A DNA stretch of 64,000 nt, from NCBI GenBank assembly GCA_002205965.3, contig NADL03000492.1, positions 186,001-250,000 on the forward strand, given 5' to 3'. The number at the start of each line of letters is the position of its first letter. Position 1 is the stretch's first letter. Positions 32,286 to 44,039 of this stretch are shown one piece after another. This DNA comes from Kappaphycus alvarezii (lineage: Eukaryota > Rhodophyta > Florideophyceae > Gigartinales > Solieriaceae). A program made the position numbers and the translations under genes. The notes below the pieces were generated by a model. The model searched no databases. It saw only the letters and a program-made list of their open reading frames with translations, and had not been told where the DNA came from.

Positions 32286-35200
32286 CTCCTCTTTCTTCCT
32301 TTGATTAATCTACCCTGTGACTTTTGGGATGATCGACCGAGATATCCTTCGAAAGAGAGCGCAAGCTTTCCAGTGAAAATAGAAAGCTGTAAAGGTTCGA
32401 CAAAAGGGCTATTAGGCTTGGTCAAAGGGTCTGTCAGGTTAACCTTTCCAGGTATCCATAATAAGCGGTTGACCTTGTGCGTTTCAAACTCATATCGAAT
32501 CACGCTGACACCACCGCGAATAGATCAATCCACTGAGTTCTGGCATGCAGAAAGAGTTTCGAACAAATCTTTCGGGTCCAAAGCTACTAGAAACTCCACA
32601 TCAATGCTCAACAGAGCTTTTTAGGCGTTTGCGAGTACCTTACCTTCATCAATGGCTTCTCCTGAAGCTAGAATTTCTGCCGCACCGATAGACTTCACAG
32701 GTCTCTTAGACTCATGTGAAGACCACGAAAGCATATCAAATATTGATCCAGCGTTGAAGTCACCAATTGGTAGACCAGCAACTGTACTAAGTTGACCATA
32801 ATCTACATTGCGGCTAGCATCTGCGAACACCAATATGGACGTAGTGTAAGTTTTTCCATCTCCAGGACTATCGTATTCGATTGTCGGTTCTAATTTCTTA
32901 AGCAGCCTTGTAGCATTAATCTGGGAGATCAAGTCTTGTACCTTTGTTGATGGTACTCTTTATTGCAGATGGCTTGCATAGGATGCACAAAAAGGAGAAG
33001 CTGCTATCCAAAACCATCCGATTGAGCTGTTGACAGACCGAAAAGAACTTGTTTCTACAGCATTCAACAATTTATCTCCCTGCTTTCTTCGTTTTTTTTG
33101 AAATAGGAAAGCAGCGTAATGCACTTAACTTATCATCTCCGTTAATGTCTATACTGTAATCTGCATGTTGGTATATCTGCATTCCAACTAGCAAAAATGC
33201 CCCGGGTCCGTAGAAGACTGTCCCGAGTTCGTACTTGACTAGGATTGAATTGATCGACGATTCTACTATGTCCCTTTCTCCTGCAAACAACACATCGTCA
33301 ACAATTTTCACTGCCACATCAACCAACGTTCCATCAGAACAGCTGAAGAACATGTACTAACTGAATCATTCCAATGGATTTCAGCAGTGCGTCGCTCTGA
33401 TGTTGCCACTTTGTCCCAGCATTGACCAGACCATAAGCGGTGGTCAACAACAGCCAATAGTAGTTTTTGTCTTCACTCTCACGTGGAGGAACAACATATA
33501 CGTCGCATAGAGCATCTCCTGTCTTCAAGAATGCAGTCTTGAAATCAGTTTTGGCCAAGTACCATTTAAATATGGTTGCCAAATAGAGCAGGATTCTTAT
33601 TCCAATTGGAGGGCAAACAGCGAAGTCGGTCTTTAGATGAAGCTTCTCTGAGTCTTTATTGCCGTGTGGAGCAATCATTGCTAATATCTTTAAAGAGCTG
33701 TCATGATTTATCTTCACCTTACCATGGAATGACTGGTGATGACATTTGCGTTCTTCGGAGCCATAAAAATGGGCACCATTTCTACTGTCTTTTTAAATTA
33801 TCCCTCCTCCTTTTTGTAGGCACTTAAGATCGCGAAGGTTGGTAAACCTTGAGCCTGATGCTGCATAAAAGGTTTATGACCAAACGCCATGACATAATCA
33901 TTCGGAACCTGTTGTTCTGAGCTCTCTAGTTGTGGAGCATCTATTTGGGCACTACCTGTAGAAACAGCATTGTCTATTCTGTATCGCCAAACTTCGTCCT
34001 CCATAGAGAGCACTTCTTTGTCCTCATCATTGTAATATATGTGATACTTATTATCATCTTCGTTGATTGAAGCAAGAGTTCCATGATAGTAGACCTCATC
34101 CAATGGCCATTAGACCTCAATGTCGTCGCCGACTGAAGGTAGTGTGGTTAGCCGTTCTTCTTCGTTGTAATCGTCGAGACCGAAATCTTCTTTTGTCTGT
34201 ATGATCAGCTGGTTGATAGTAGAATCCATGTCAATTGGTTCGTGTTCTGCGATTAACTCATCCATGCATACGTCGATGTTATTAGAGATTGCGTCGATCC
34301 CTTCTTGGATGTCACCCGCTAGAGAGTTTTCTGGTAAAGCTATTCTTACGTCCTAAACGGCAGCCCGCATTTTAGATCCAATCTTCCCTGGAACAGTAAC
34401 AGTTCCTGAACTCTTATCGTAGGGCAGCGCGACCTTAGGTGTAGACCATTTTCCGCGTTTCTCGAATTGCCTCTTAATATAAACCTGCACTGTAGCTCCC
34501 CCGCTTACTGCTTCCTCGTAGATAGACTTGGAGCGCGAAATCCTGTTAATCTTTCGACTGGCAATGAGCTTTTTGTGTGCTTCTGGAATTTCAGTGGGTA
34601 AATTGATCGGAAGTGTGCCTTCGATAACATGTCTTGTATAACCATTAGCTAGTTCCTGTGCTGAGCACACATATGTACCATAAAAGTCAATAGAAATTCT
34701 TATCGCCCTCTGTACCAACAATCTTTCAGTCTGAGCATATTAAAGTTGTGCTTCAGCCTTCAATCTCAGATACGCGTCCCGAATTGTTCTATGCTTAGAC
34801 TCTGACACATTCTTACTGTGCCTTCGAGATGGTATCGGACGCGCTTCTATTCCATGACTGTGTAAAAAATTATTGAAGTCGGAGTTGTCGAATGCATGGC
34901 CAAATAAAACTGTCTGAGGTATCCAAAATGGACTCATCCAGAGAGACTCATAAAGCAGTATCGCGTTTTCCATCGGCACTCTCTCGACTACTTCTCCAAC
35001 TGAGTATCTAGAAGTAGAGTCCATGATATGAAAAACACGATCGTCGTCCAGGTACATATGATCGAAACATAAGACTGTGTTGAACTGACGGCTCATGGCA
35101 CTAAGAGATACTTTCCCAGTTCCTTTTGGCTTTCCCATCGTTAGACATCTAGGAAACCCATCAAGGATGCGCGTCAAGTATTTCTGCTTTTCCGCGCTCC

Positions 35201-36800
35201 ACAGGTTGTTGCGTTCAAAAGCGTCTTCATATCGGAGTATTTGGAATGTCCACAGACATTTTTATGCACATTGGTGACTACTTGCTTCATTTGCAACCAA
35301 GGTCTTGGATTTTAGTGGTTTCCTATATTAGCAGTTGTACAGAAAACCTTATTGCTGACTTCGCTTTGGGAGCAGTTAAAGTCTTCAACCACGAAAGGTT
35401 CATGAGGAATATAGCAGTGTAGATCCTCATTTGTCAAAGTTACCGAGTCCTCGTTGTCAATCAATAACATCCTGTTGACACCGATGTGTTCTTTAATACA
35501 CATCTTTGTATCATTTCTTCCAAAAATCCATTGAGAAGAGCCCTCGATAATGAGATGAAGAATACTAACAACGTTTCGATTATCTGTATAAGTACATAAT
35601 AGTATGGAACCTAAAATTTTTCTGTACTCGCTGGAGTGCTGTCCGTTCCAATATTGCCATAACGGGCGAGACTGGAGTTCATCTGGTATAGCTTGCAGCT
35701 TTCCGTTCCAGTTAGGTAGCAGAATCGGCTGCAAAATCATGAAATCTGACAAACCCATTCCGATGTACGGACCACCATCGTCCAGTAGGGGCCCAACAAA
35801 CTTTTCGTCAAAAGTTTTGTCATCCAAAAACCTGACCATGTGGAATGTCACAGTTTTCTTCGGTTAAGCACTCCTGTTATCGCCATTGATAGGAGTGTCG
35901 CTAGACCTAACTCCTTGTTTTAAACTTCCGTCAGCTTCGTGGTCAGAACGGAAGTGACCATACTTCTTGCACGTATAACATTTGTTCTTGCCTTTGTACG
36001 CGGCAAGATCTGCAGGTGTCATCCTGCTCTTTCCGTGTCTATTACGTCCTCCTTAACTCTTTCTGTACTCAACATTAGCTGAGTTAACGTTGATGTAAGG
36101 AGACGTATCCGACCTAACTTGGTCGCATTGCCTCAAAAAGGAAGCACCTTTCTCGTGCGACACCGCTGCTAGGTACTGATCTGTAGTCGCGGGTGCATCA
36201 AGCGACGTTCCGTTAGAGGCAGCAGCTAGCACGGATATTTTCTGACCATTGTCGACACCTGAACTAACCAACAATATAAATGCGGTCAGTGCCTCAGGTA
36301 ATTTCGATTAGCTGGAGTTAGAGCTAAACTTCGACACCTGAACAACAAACCGGGACTCAAAGTTCTTTAAAATCTCATTAGATGCGCGCTTCATAGACAG
36401 CAATGCTGTGAAGTTCTGATATACTTCACTCACTACTGATAGCGCATCTCTTTTGTATAAAGTTTCTACTACTTTCTTCCAGCCTTCTCCTGACTGGATT
36501 TCGCTATCTGCGATCGACCGACATATGTCTCTAGCTCGACAATAGAGCTGGACTGGAGCATAATCCCACGTAGTTCCGCGGGAATCTTGGTCGAGTTAGA
36601 ATTGGGCAATTTATCACAAAAGGCACACCAGATTTCAACAGTCTTAGCATATTCTTCCTAATTACCCTTACCATCTGTCCACGGGACATTTCGTATGTCC
36701 CAGCTAAAACGGGGTCGTGTCGGCAAAGAGGCCGACGACGGGTAAAATAGGCCCATACCAATAAACGTTGATGCTGTATTGTGTTGAGATACGTTGTTAT

Positions 36801-37193
36801 TTATGACAACTCGTCCGCTGTGAAGTGCATGTTATTGGTGGGGAATTTCACGGTGTCTAATAATTGGATGGAAAAAGATCTGAAATCGCAGTATGATAAG
36901 GCATATGCGTACATTGACCTGAGGGGGACTTGATCCTGTGGGGTACCTTGCCTAGGCCCCTGGTGGTTTTCTCCTTCAACTACTACTTGACTTGCTTGGG
37001 GTTTGTCAGAGTGGGTTTGTGTCTATTCGAAGTGGAAGCTAGGGTTTTCTAGTCCCAACATGGCAAGGGTAATCTAAGTCTTTGAAACTTGGTTGGGTTC
37101 AAGAGTTTAAATACATGCATAGTCTAGAGTTGTGAAGTAAAAGAGAGAGAGGTAACCGGACGATCAAGAAATCCAAACCCACTACCAACATAT
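36801..37193 (-). other. 5' untranslated region of the copia element
   Basis: Between the 5' LTR and the first gag residues. No ORF; it contains short direct sequence without other recognisable function. Confidence 0.4.
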
Positions 37194-37432
37194 TGCACCT
37201 CAGCAATAGCAGTGGTAGCTGTTTACAACAATAAGCTCCTTGACATTAGCTAGCCCCCGACCTCTATCCCTTTACAACTGACAAGCAAAACTACACTTAA
37301 TTACAGATATAAACATGACAAACAAACAGTACAACCATTAAACATACTCAAACATTAGACGACTGTTAAACAAAATCAAACTATATTAACGATCATTGAA
37401 TCATTTGACTTCTTGATTCAACATGTTTCACA
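37194..37432 (-). repeat. 5' LTR of the copia element
   Basis: On the minus strand it begins TGTGAA and ends GGTGCA, the normal TG...CA form. A primer-binding site was not identified with confidence, and the outer flanks do not show a clear 5-bp target duplication. Confidence 0.85.
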
Positions 37433-37559
37433 ATTGCAACCCCGCTGACGCGCTCATTCTCGACTTCCGGATTTATATTTCCCCATTCTGCCACCATGGT
37501 CGACGAGAGGAAATGGAGGCGCCTTTTCCGCACATGCTAGACCTTGCGACGTTGGCAAA

Positions 37560-37915
37560 GGCAGCTTGGCAGGCATTCTCCCATGCAACGCTTGTACGAT
37601 GTTTCGTGCAGGCCGAAATCCTTCCTGTCGGCCACTTTACCCCACCGCGATGCTGACAGGCGTGGCCAGGAACTTCGCCGTGCGAGCCATGGAGACCTTT
37701 GGTCGGGTGCGACCGGTCTTGAACAAAGGCACGCTGCGGCGACAGTTTCGTCCAACGTAGCATTTCTTACGGCTGGTCTTACAACAGCCTTGCGAGATAG
37801 CCCCGCCTGACCCTGTCTCCTTTTCAGACCCTCAAATATGCAGACCTCCCCCCTGTCTCGGGAAACAGCCGTCCTACATCTCTAATCAGTAAAGCACCCC
37901 AAATTCCCCCCCTTT
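37560..37915 (+). mobile_element. Non-LTR retrotransposon tail with 3' UTR
   Basis: The plus frame reads NPSCRPLYPTAMLTGVARNF, AVRAMETFGRVRPVL, then a stop and a 3' UTR with GACCTCCCCCCTGTCTCGGG, ACAGCCGTCCTACATCTC and ACCCCAAATTCCCCCC. The 3' end matches the isolated units at 31,379 and about 3,402, so their source is an element of this family. Confidence 0.7.
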
Positions 37916-37929
37916 CGTAAAGTTGCTAC

Positions 37930-38253
37930 ACTCGCAGAGCGCGAGAAACATCGTCATTACGGCACTTACTGCAACCACAACGATATCCTCCTCTCCCCCG
38001 TCGGGATTGATATCTATGGCGCCTTGGGCGACGACGGCAGGGGTTTTTTCCGCCGTCTTGCTTCCTTCGCTGCTTCCCGTCGCGGTTCCTCCCCTCAACA
38101 GGAGCTCCGCGACTTCGTTACCCGTTTTGCATTTAGTCTCCAAATAATGCAGGCGCAACAGGTTTCTACCCGCCGCCCGCATCCGTCGTTAATTTATGAA
38201 TACCCTCCGCACGCTTCTGTGCGACATTGTACAACCAATAAAGATTTACCACC
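37930..38253 (+). mobile_element. 324-bp 5'-truncated lineage A retrotransposon with 10-bp target duplication
   Basis: AAGTTGCTAC flanks it at 37,920-37,929 and 38,254-38,263. The sequence is near-identical to 3,018-3,345 and encodes TLAEREKHRHYGTYCNHNDI through RRLASFAASRRGSS and a final KDLPP, ending in ACC. High similarity between the two copies suggests recent activity of lineage A. It inserted next to, and interrupts, older elements. Confidence 0.85.
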
Positions 38254-38264
38254 AAGTTGCTACC

Positions 38265-39070
38265 GACTGGGTGGAAGAGGGGGTTTCGTTTACTGTAGTG
38301 GAGATGTTGGCTAAAGCCAACAGAGTGGCTGTCACGTAGATGTAAAATTCATTTGCTGTAGGAAGCAAACGCGATCGATAATCTGCACTAGAATGTCGAC
38401 TGGAGGCCAGCCAGCAGACTAGCCGTGTTGGCCGTGGGTACTGCCAACTCCGAGCTTCGCCGCAAAAGGATGCATCGAGCTTTCGAGAACCGTTCCATTG
38501 GGAGACTGGCCACAGTTCTCGCGAGCTCTTGGCAACAGAGTACGCCGAAAGTAGCCTGTTTCTCCCGGGCAAATCCGCAAGGAACCCTTGGTATTTCCGT
38601 TGCTTTTCTGCCATAGCGGCGTTGAGACTAGTCAATGGGTTGAAGATCCGAACTCTGGAATGAGAGGGGGCGAATGGATTGACGAATGTTATGTCGTAAT
38701 AGTCAGTATCATCTGCAGCTCCCATAGCTCTCTACTATCCGGTCTTGTCCAGTATTTATAATACAAACGCAGTTCCATAAAGGGGCATCGACCAGGCCGT
38801 GCAAGATCGTTGCCCAGCAGAGGAGGTGGGGATGATGGGGTAGTTTACTTCGCCGTCTGACACTTCTAGCGAGGGGAATCTAACCCCAGCAGAGTGACCT
38901 GACAGTTGTGGCGATTGTTGCGCTGGCATCCATAACGACAGTGCGACAGATGACCGCCATGGATGTGCAGCTTCTCAAGGCACCCTGGTTCCAGACTAGG
39001 AGTCTCAGGGGCGAATGACTGAGTCTGGCAGGAATACTGTAGCGAGACGACGAAATCCTTGCTCCAAGGG
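38265..39070 (-). mobile_element. Non-LTR retrotransposon C-terminal fragment (finger, REL endonuclease, 3' UTR)
   Basis: From high to low coordinate: SKDFVVSLQYSCQT, the finger region EPGCLEKLHIHGGHLSHC, then (after a 65-bp insertion at 38,823) GAADDTDYYDITFVNPFAP, VRIFNPLTSLNAAMAEKQRK and a frameshifted tail. The 3' UTR includes GATCGCGTTTGCTTCCTAC and AACATCTCCACTACAGTAAA. The 5' edge at about 39,070 is a truncation point. Confidence 0.78.
38823..38887. mobile_element. 65-bp insertion with 7-bp target duplication inside a retrotransposon
   Basis: AGCAGAG stands at 38,816-38,822 and 38,888-38,894; the uninterrupted form (TGCCTAGCAAAGCGACCTGA) is preserved in the related copy near 40,050. 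The insert has GGGGTAGTTTACTTCGCCGT, CTGACACTTCTAGCG and a TAACCCC end. Related units lie at 17,974-18,015 and 52,127-52,175. Confidence 0.85.
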
Positions 39071-39084
39071 AAAAAGGGGGGTGT

Positions 39085-39530
39085 CTTTATTGAGATGTGT
39101 GTGAAATCTTTACGGGATGTGGAAAAAGCATGTGGGAGAACATGCTGAGGGGGATGACAGAGAAAATAACATGCGAAGGGGGATGAGAGAGAAACTAATC
39201 GGAAATGCGTCTGGTAAGAACCTGACGCGCTTGCAACCCATGCAAGCAGGAAACAAAGCGCGTGATTAGGTGGTGCAGCTCCCACTGAGGAGTGGTGCCT
39301 CGACGGGCAGCAGCGAACGTAGAAAGGCGCCGGAAGAAAGTCGCACCCTCGGCCCCAAGGGCACTGAACACATCAATACCAACAGGAAGAAGCCGTATAT
39401 CATTCGTGTGGCAGACTAGACCGTAGTGCGTGTGTTTCGCATGTTCAGCCAAAGAGGCAGCTGCACCGCATTGAGATGTACGGATTGCCTGGAACCCATT
39501 TTGAGTTGCAAATCTGCATGTATTAAATAC
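39085..39530 (-). mobile_element. Lineage A non-LTR retrotransposon fragment
   Basis: The minus frame reads GAAASLAEHAKHTHYGLVCH, LLPVGIDVFSALGAEG and FFRRLSTFAAARRGTT, parallel to the copies at 2,531 and 37,930 but more diverged. Its upstream block (ATTGAGATGTACGGATTG, GGAACCCATTTTGAGTTG) also occurs at 43,211-43,260. It separates two lineage B copies. Confidence 0.75.
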
Positions 39531-40960
39531 ATGTACCGATGGTCGAAGCAATGTACAAATCATTGCTGTCGAATGCTAGCACCAGCAACAGTCTACCAGA
39601 AGTCGATGGGATGCTAGCCAGCAGACAGTCAGCGATAGAAGTTACTGCCAACGCCGAGTGTCGTTGTAGAAGAATGCCTCGAACCTTCGAAAACTGTTCC
39701 ATTGGGCGATTGGCGACGGTTCTTGCAAGCTCCGTGACCACTGAAAACCCTCTGGATGCGATCCGTCAAGAGTAGAGATTGGAACAGGAACTAGCCTGCT
39801 TCTCTCCGGTAATTCCGCAAGAAAGCCTTGGTACTTTCGCCGCTTTTCCGCGCTCGCTGCATTGAGACTGGTCATCGGGTTAAAAGTCCGGACTTTGGAA
39901 TGAGAGGGAGCGAGTGGATTGACGAATGTTATGTCGAAATAGTCAGTTCCACCTGCGGCCCCCATGGCTCTAATGTCCGGTCTTGTCCGGTGTTGAAGAT
40001 GCACACGCGGTTCGATGAAAGGGCGCCGAGCCGCCCGTTCGAGATCATTGCCTAGCAAAGCGACCTGATTGTTGTGGCGATTATTGCCCCGGCATCCATA
40101 ACGACAGTGCAGCAAATGATCCCCATGGATGTCTAATGTCTCAGGGCACCCAGGCTTTGGACAGGGATTGTCAGGGGCGAAAAACGAAGTTTGGCAGAAG
40201 TACTGCAGCCACACCGAGAAATCCTTGGTCCTGATGTGTGCCCTCAACCACGCACAAGGCGCACAGTGGACCCATCCCTTGGCTCCAGGTAGTGACATCG
40301 AGGCGCGGAAAGCACGGGTACGGGTATTGCCAGGCGGTAACGCTTCCTGCGCCGCTGCGTGGACTGCGTCTGTAAGCTTCTTCTGTGATGGTGGGTTGTT
40401 TGAGCAGAAGTTGCTAAACGGAAGTCTATACGCAGATCGGCAGGAGGCATTCCATATGTCGAAAGCTTCGAGGGAGTCATCGTACTGGGACAGGTCCTTG
40501 GTGGAGGCCGGCAAGAATTTGGCGCACAGCATGTTCGACGCGGCACTGGATGCAAGGAATGAAGCAGCGCCAACGTCCTTCGCTGACGTCAAGCCAATTC
40601 CCAAAGTCGGCTTTTTGTCCTGGATCGGCTTGATGGGCAGTTTTAATTCCTTAAATATGGTATTGTCAAGCAATCCACCTGCCAACTTTCGGACACAATT
40701 TTCGAGAAGGCCGTCAAAATACTCGGCCTCTTTCCTTGTACAGGGAGGCGGAACGACTCGAAGAAGGTACCCCAACTTGCAAACCCCAAAACAGTTTCCA
40801 AGTAATTAGAACGAAACTTGGGAGTCTTCGAGCTCCATGATGGTGTTGATAAGAGGTTCGAGGTTGTGGACATGGTCCAGGATGTGCTTTTCCATGAACG
40901 CCTTAGAACCTATTGGAGCGTTTAAGATGACAACCCCTTCGCAGTATTCCTGCAACCTGA
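39531..40960 (-). mobile_element. Lineage B non-LTR retrotransposon, longest copy (RT end to REL endonuclease)
   Basis: It begins in the end of the RT domain (GVVILNAPIGSKAFMEKH, DHVHNLEPLINTIMELED). A TAA stop at 40,806-40,808 precedes the 377-codon frame 40,775-39,642. In that frame: a connector; a CCHC finger at residues 205-224 (CPKPGC...DHLLHC); then TRPD with Asp267, 13 residues, and Asp281 in YFDITFVNP, the PD-X12-14-D/E spacing of the REL endonuclease of R2/NeSL/CRE-type elements; then the family tail. The catalytic RT motifs are lost. Only the stop and the 5' truncation disable it, so the domain itself may be well preserved. Confidence 0.85.
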
Positions 40961-41175
40961 TGTGTCTTCAACTCGGCACAAGCTACCGATTGGCCTCTCC
41001 AGAATACAGTACTGTACATTTACAGTGAGACACAATCTGCCCGCTTCCGAACATTAAAGAACCCTAACTTTTTCATATTTTTTAAATTAATCAATCAAAC
41101 AAACGCAAATTGTTCCCATTTGATAATTAAAGAAAGAAGAAAGAGAGAAAGAAGTTTACTGCATTCAGTATCTAC

Positions 41176-41245
41176 GGGGGGGTAAAAGTGGGGTGATTTA
41201 ATATTTGAAAAATTTGGTCGGTTGTGGCCCGGAATATCCTACAGG
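41176..41245 (-). mobile_element. 70-bp insertion with 8-bp target duplication
   Basis: GTATCTAC flanks it at 41,168-41,175 and 41,246-41,253. The plus strand reads GGTAAAAGTGGGGTGATTTA, ATATTTGAAA and GGTCGGTTGTGGCCCGGAAT. The same core occurs at 43,316, 52,744 and 57,094. Confidence 0.85.
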
Positions 41246-41253
41246 GTATCTAC

Positions 41254-42074
41254 TGATTGCAATGGGCGATACATGCATCAATAAAAGCAATATCGTTGCA
41301 GTACAGTATGTATCTGGAAGCGTTTTTTATCAGTGGCTGCATCCCCTAATATTATCAAACCTAATTTTTTTTAGGTTCGTTACAGTAGGGTATCCAGGAC
41401 TTTGCATGGTGCACCTGCATATTTCTGTAAAGTGAAAGACGTTCCCCTAAATATGGGCGTTAAAAATCCGTAGTAGTGCTGCCATTGCTTCATTTTATAT
41501 TTTATTATTATTAAGGGTCACAGCTCCTCAGCTTACGATTGGTCAGTTTAGCGGACTAATTCCTAAAATTGCTTTGAAATGGCTCATCATTGGCTAGGCG
41601 CTACGTAGTAAAATGTCGTAAACGGATGTCGAGACCCATCGCCTCAATCATCAACTTGATCCATCATTGCCAGCTTTCAAAACCCGCCATGTCTGACTTT
41701 CCCCGAATCATCTTTTGCGTCTCTCCCGGAACAATTTGGATTTACACGCTGTAACGACATTATTTCTTCACATAAAACTATCTACTGCCGCCGTTGCTGC
41801 TCAACCACCTCTTCGCCTCCAAGCAACTGCATCAAAAACACCATAATTCTACTTCTGAATGACCGCAACCCCGTCGACCCCAAACTGTGCAACTTCCATC
41901 AAGCCTTGCTAATTCCCATTAAATCTTCACAATGCTTTCAACAAACGAACAGCATACTCTATTGAAGCCCTCTACAGCGACATCATTCCTATTTCACTCG
42001 TTGGAACATTTCCTTTCCACAGTTTCATCCCATCCTCACTTGCTGCTCTCAGCTTTTTCTTCCTCCCTCGCACA
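41254..42074. other. Intergenic and 5' flank of the membrane-protein gene
   Basis: No gene. The last 100 bp before 42,075 are C/T-rich, like a plausible 5' UTR. No TATA box is obvious at 100-140 bp. Confidence 0.45.
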
Positions 42075-42881
42075 ATGGGCATAACCTCCAAATCGTCCCC
42101 TTCATCCAGCCCACGTCACGACCTTGAGTCTCTTGAGCCCATTTCCTCCCTCTCCTCCCCTACCAATCCCCGACCCCCATTCCTTGCCCCTTTTGTCCCT
42201 CCATTTCCCCCACACACCCTCCCCCAAGTAGCTACATCTCCCTACCTTTCTACTCGCGCCCTCCTACTTTATCGCTCAATCGTATTCCTCACCCTAACCT
42301 CCACCTTCATATTCATTCTCACAACCTTCAAGCGCAGGTCACTTTTCGCATGGACCCTCCTCATCCCCACACTCTTCAACACTCCAACCTACCTCGCCTT
42401 TTTGTTCTCAGCTCTTACCACCCTCCACTTTCTCAAATCTCAACCTGCCCACACAGACCAGCCGCTCACACACTGGCCTACACACCGCTTTGCCTCTTTC
42501 ACAGTCCACATCATCCAATTCAATATATCCGCCGTCCTCTTTCTCAATCTTACGAACGCCATTTTACTCCTCATCGCCCGCTCATCCACTCACCTCATCC
42601 TCACCCAAGCTATACATCACAGATTTTCCATCGTCATTACCTTTCTCCTTCTTTCGTCGCTTTCCTCCACCGTTGATCTCGTCCTCGTTCCTACCCTCAA
42701 CTTCAGCCCCTTTCTTTCTCTTATTCTTCTCGCTCTGGGAATTTTTCTTATACCTGTTGCCGCAGTTCGCTTGCCAGGGAGACTCGCATTCTGGGGCCTT
42801 GTCTTTGCGGCCAATCTTGTCGGTGGCTCTATTGTAGCATTTCTTCTGAACAGGGCTATGAAATGCTGCAGGCGTGCATGA
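42075..42881 (+). CDS. Six-helix integral membrane protein, family unknown
   Basis: An intact 268-codon intronless ORF, GC-richer than its flanks. A Pro/Ser-rich cytosol-like N-terminus (residues 1-60) is followed by six hydrophobic segments at about 64-84, 92-116, 145-168, 181-206, 211-232 and 237-258, and a short basic Cys-containing end (MKCCRRA). The first two helices are joined by KRR, which suggests a cytosolic loop there. The regular spacing resembles small tetraspan/hexaspan proteins, but I recognise no signature motif and name no function. The ATG at 42,075 is the first in frame. The intact frame in a region of decayed elements argues that it is a real gene. Confidence 0.75.
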   Translation: MGITSKSSPSSSPRHDLESLEPISSLSSPTNPRPPFLAPFVPPFPPHTLPQVATSPYLSTRALLLYRSIVFLTLTSTFIFILTTFKRRSLFAWTLLIPTLFNTPTYLAFLFSALTTLHFLKSQPAHTDQPLTHWPTHRFASFTVHIIQFNISAVLFLNLTNAILLLIARSSTHLILTQAIHHRFSIVITFLLLSSLSSTVDLVLVPTLNFSPFLSLILLALGIFLIPVAAVRLPGRLAFWGLVFAANLVGGSIVAFLLNRAMKCCRRA

Positions 42882-43315
42882 GTGAGAAGGGAGTCATTTG
42901 CCCATGGTTTGGGGCAAAAAGCAATGAGCAGAAGTTGGAACATGTGTTTTTACATCTAAAATCTGATTGTGATTGAGAGAACGTATTTTCGAGGACCATG
43001 GAGACATGCAAGACTCCTTGCTTGATCAATATGTTGCGGCAGTTATGGTTTCGAGTCGACGTCAGTTTGAAAATGTTGGATTCAGGATTGATACATTCAT
43101 ATTTTTTCGTCGTCTGCTCCATTTAATGGAAATAGCGAAATGTTATATTGTTGTTCTGTAGTTGTGAAACATTCCGAATACAAGTACCTGGAAAAGATAG
43201 GTTTTCTTTATTGAGATGTATGGATTGGCTGGAACCCATTTGGAATTGTAAATCTGAAGTACCTTGCACTGAGCAGTGTCTGTAAACTAGTAAAATACAT
43301 CGATCAAAAAAATAG

Positions 43316-43380
43316 AGGGGGAAATGTGGGGTGATTTAATATTTGAAAGATATGGTTGGTTGTGGCCCGGAATATCCTAC
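43316..43380 (-). mobile_element. 65-bp insertion with 7-bp target duplication
   Basis: AAAATAG lies at 43,309-43,315 and 43,381-43,387. The insert has the same core as 41,176 (GTGGGGTGATTTAATATTTG, GGTTGTGGCCCGGAATATCC). Confidence 0.8.
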
Positions 43381-44039
43381 AAAATAGGTAATTAGAACTG
43401 AATAAATAAAAGATTGTCTGAAATATGTAGGACTTGAGGTATTAATGAATAGAAAATTAACTTTATTAATAGCTGTCGATAGGGATACTTCGATGTCCGA
43501 AGACTATAAAATTTATTTCTAACAAATTACAGGACGAACATCTGTGCTTAACCGCAAGGAAGATGTGTATCAAAAATTCATGTAAACAGTGTAATTTTTT
43601 TGTAGCCATAATTCAGACAGAAATAACTACTAGAGTGTGTCTCAGGGACGAATTTACACAGATAATTATTTACTGGCGGATTATTTGTAAAATTTACAGC
43701 CTGTGTTTTGTAAAAATCCAACCAAATGATTTAAAAGGTGTTTTAAATTGAATGCGCTAGAAAAATGCCAGCGTAAAGCAGGTAAAATTGTCCTTCGATG
43801 ATTAAAAAATAATGCAAATCGTGGGTCACAACCAAAAAATATTGTTTTACAATTTAGCATTTCTGTAGGAAACAGGGATACAGATTGAAATATTTGCTCA
43901 ATTTTTGCGCTAATTTCCCCTTTAGAAATTGAATAAAATATATCCTGTTAACTGGGCTTAATCATGAGATAAAACATTACCCATATCCGTATAATAAATT
44001 CTTCAAATAAAAGAAGCTTGAGAATATCAGGTGCGGGAC

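Larger units (their letters stand above)
32044..37432 (-). mobile_element. Degraded Ty1/copia LTR retrotransposon
   Basis: Minus-strand element between LTRs at 37,194-37,432 (5') and 32,044-32,285 (3'). In order: gag (36,800-35,870) with a zinc knuckle CYTCKKYGHFRSDH. Protease region (35,850-35,312) with LLDDGGPY and GSSQWIFGR. Integrase (35,177 to about 34,353) with DHMYLDDDRVFHIMD and IPSRRHSKNVSESKHRTIRD. RT (33,717-33,072) with KTDFKTAFLKTGDALCDVYV and KIVDDVLFAG. RNase H (32,932-32,264) with LVFADASRNVDYGQ, GAAEILASGEAIDEGK and LLWIPGKVNLTDPLTK. Gag and the start of pol share one frame. Several in-frame TAA/TAG codons and at least four frameshifts follow, so it is inactive. The knuckle ends in His instead of Cys, and the protease has DDG instead of DSG/DTG. 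Confidence 0.92.

Noticed and set aside
34100..36300. Alternative genetic code (TAA/TAG read as an amino acid) suggested by several stops in otherwise open copia frames
   Set aside because: Frameshifts accompany the stops, and the intact genes use TAA and TAG as terminators, so decay explains it.
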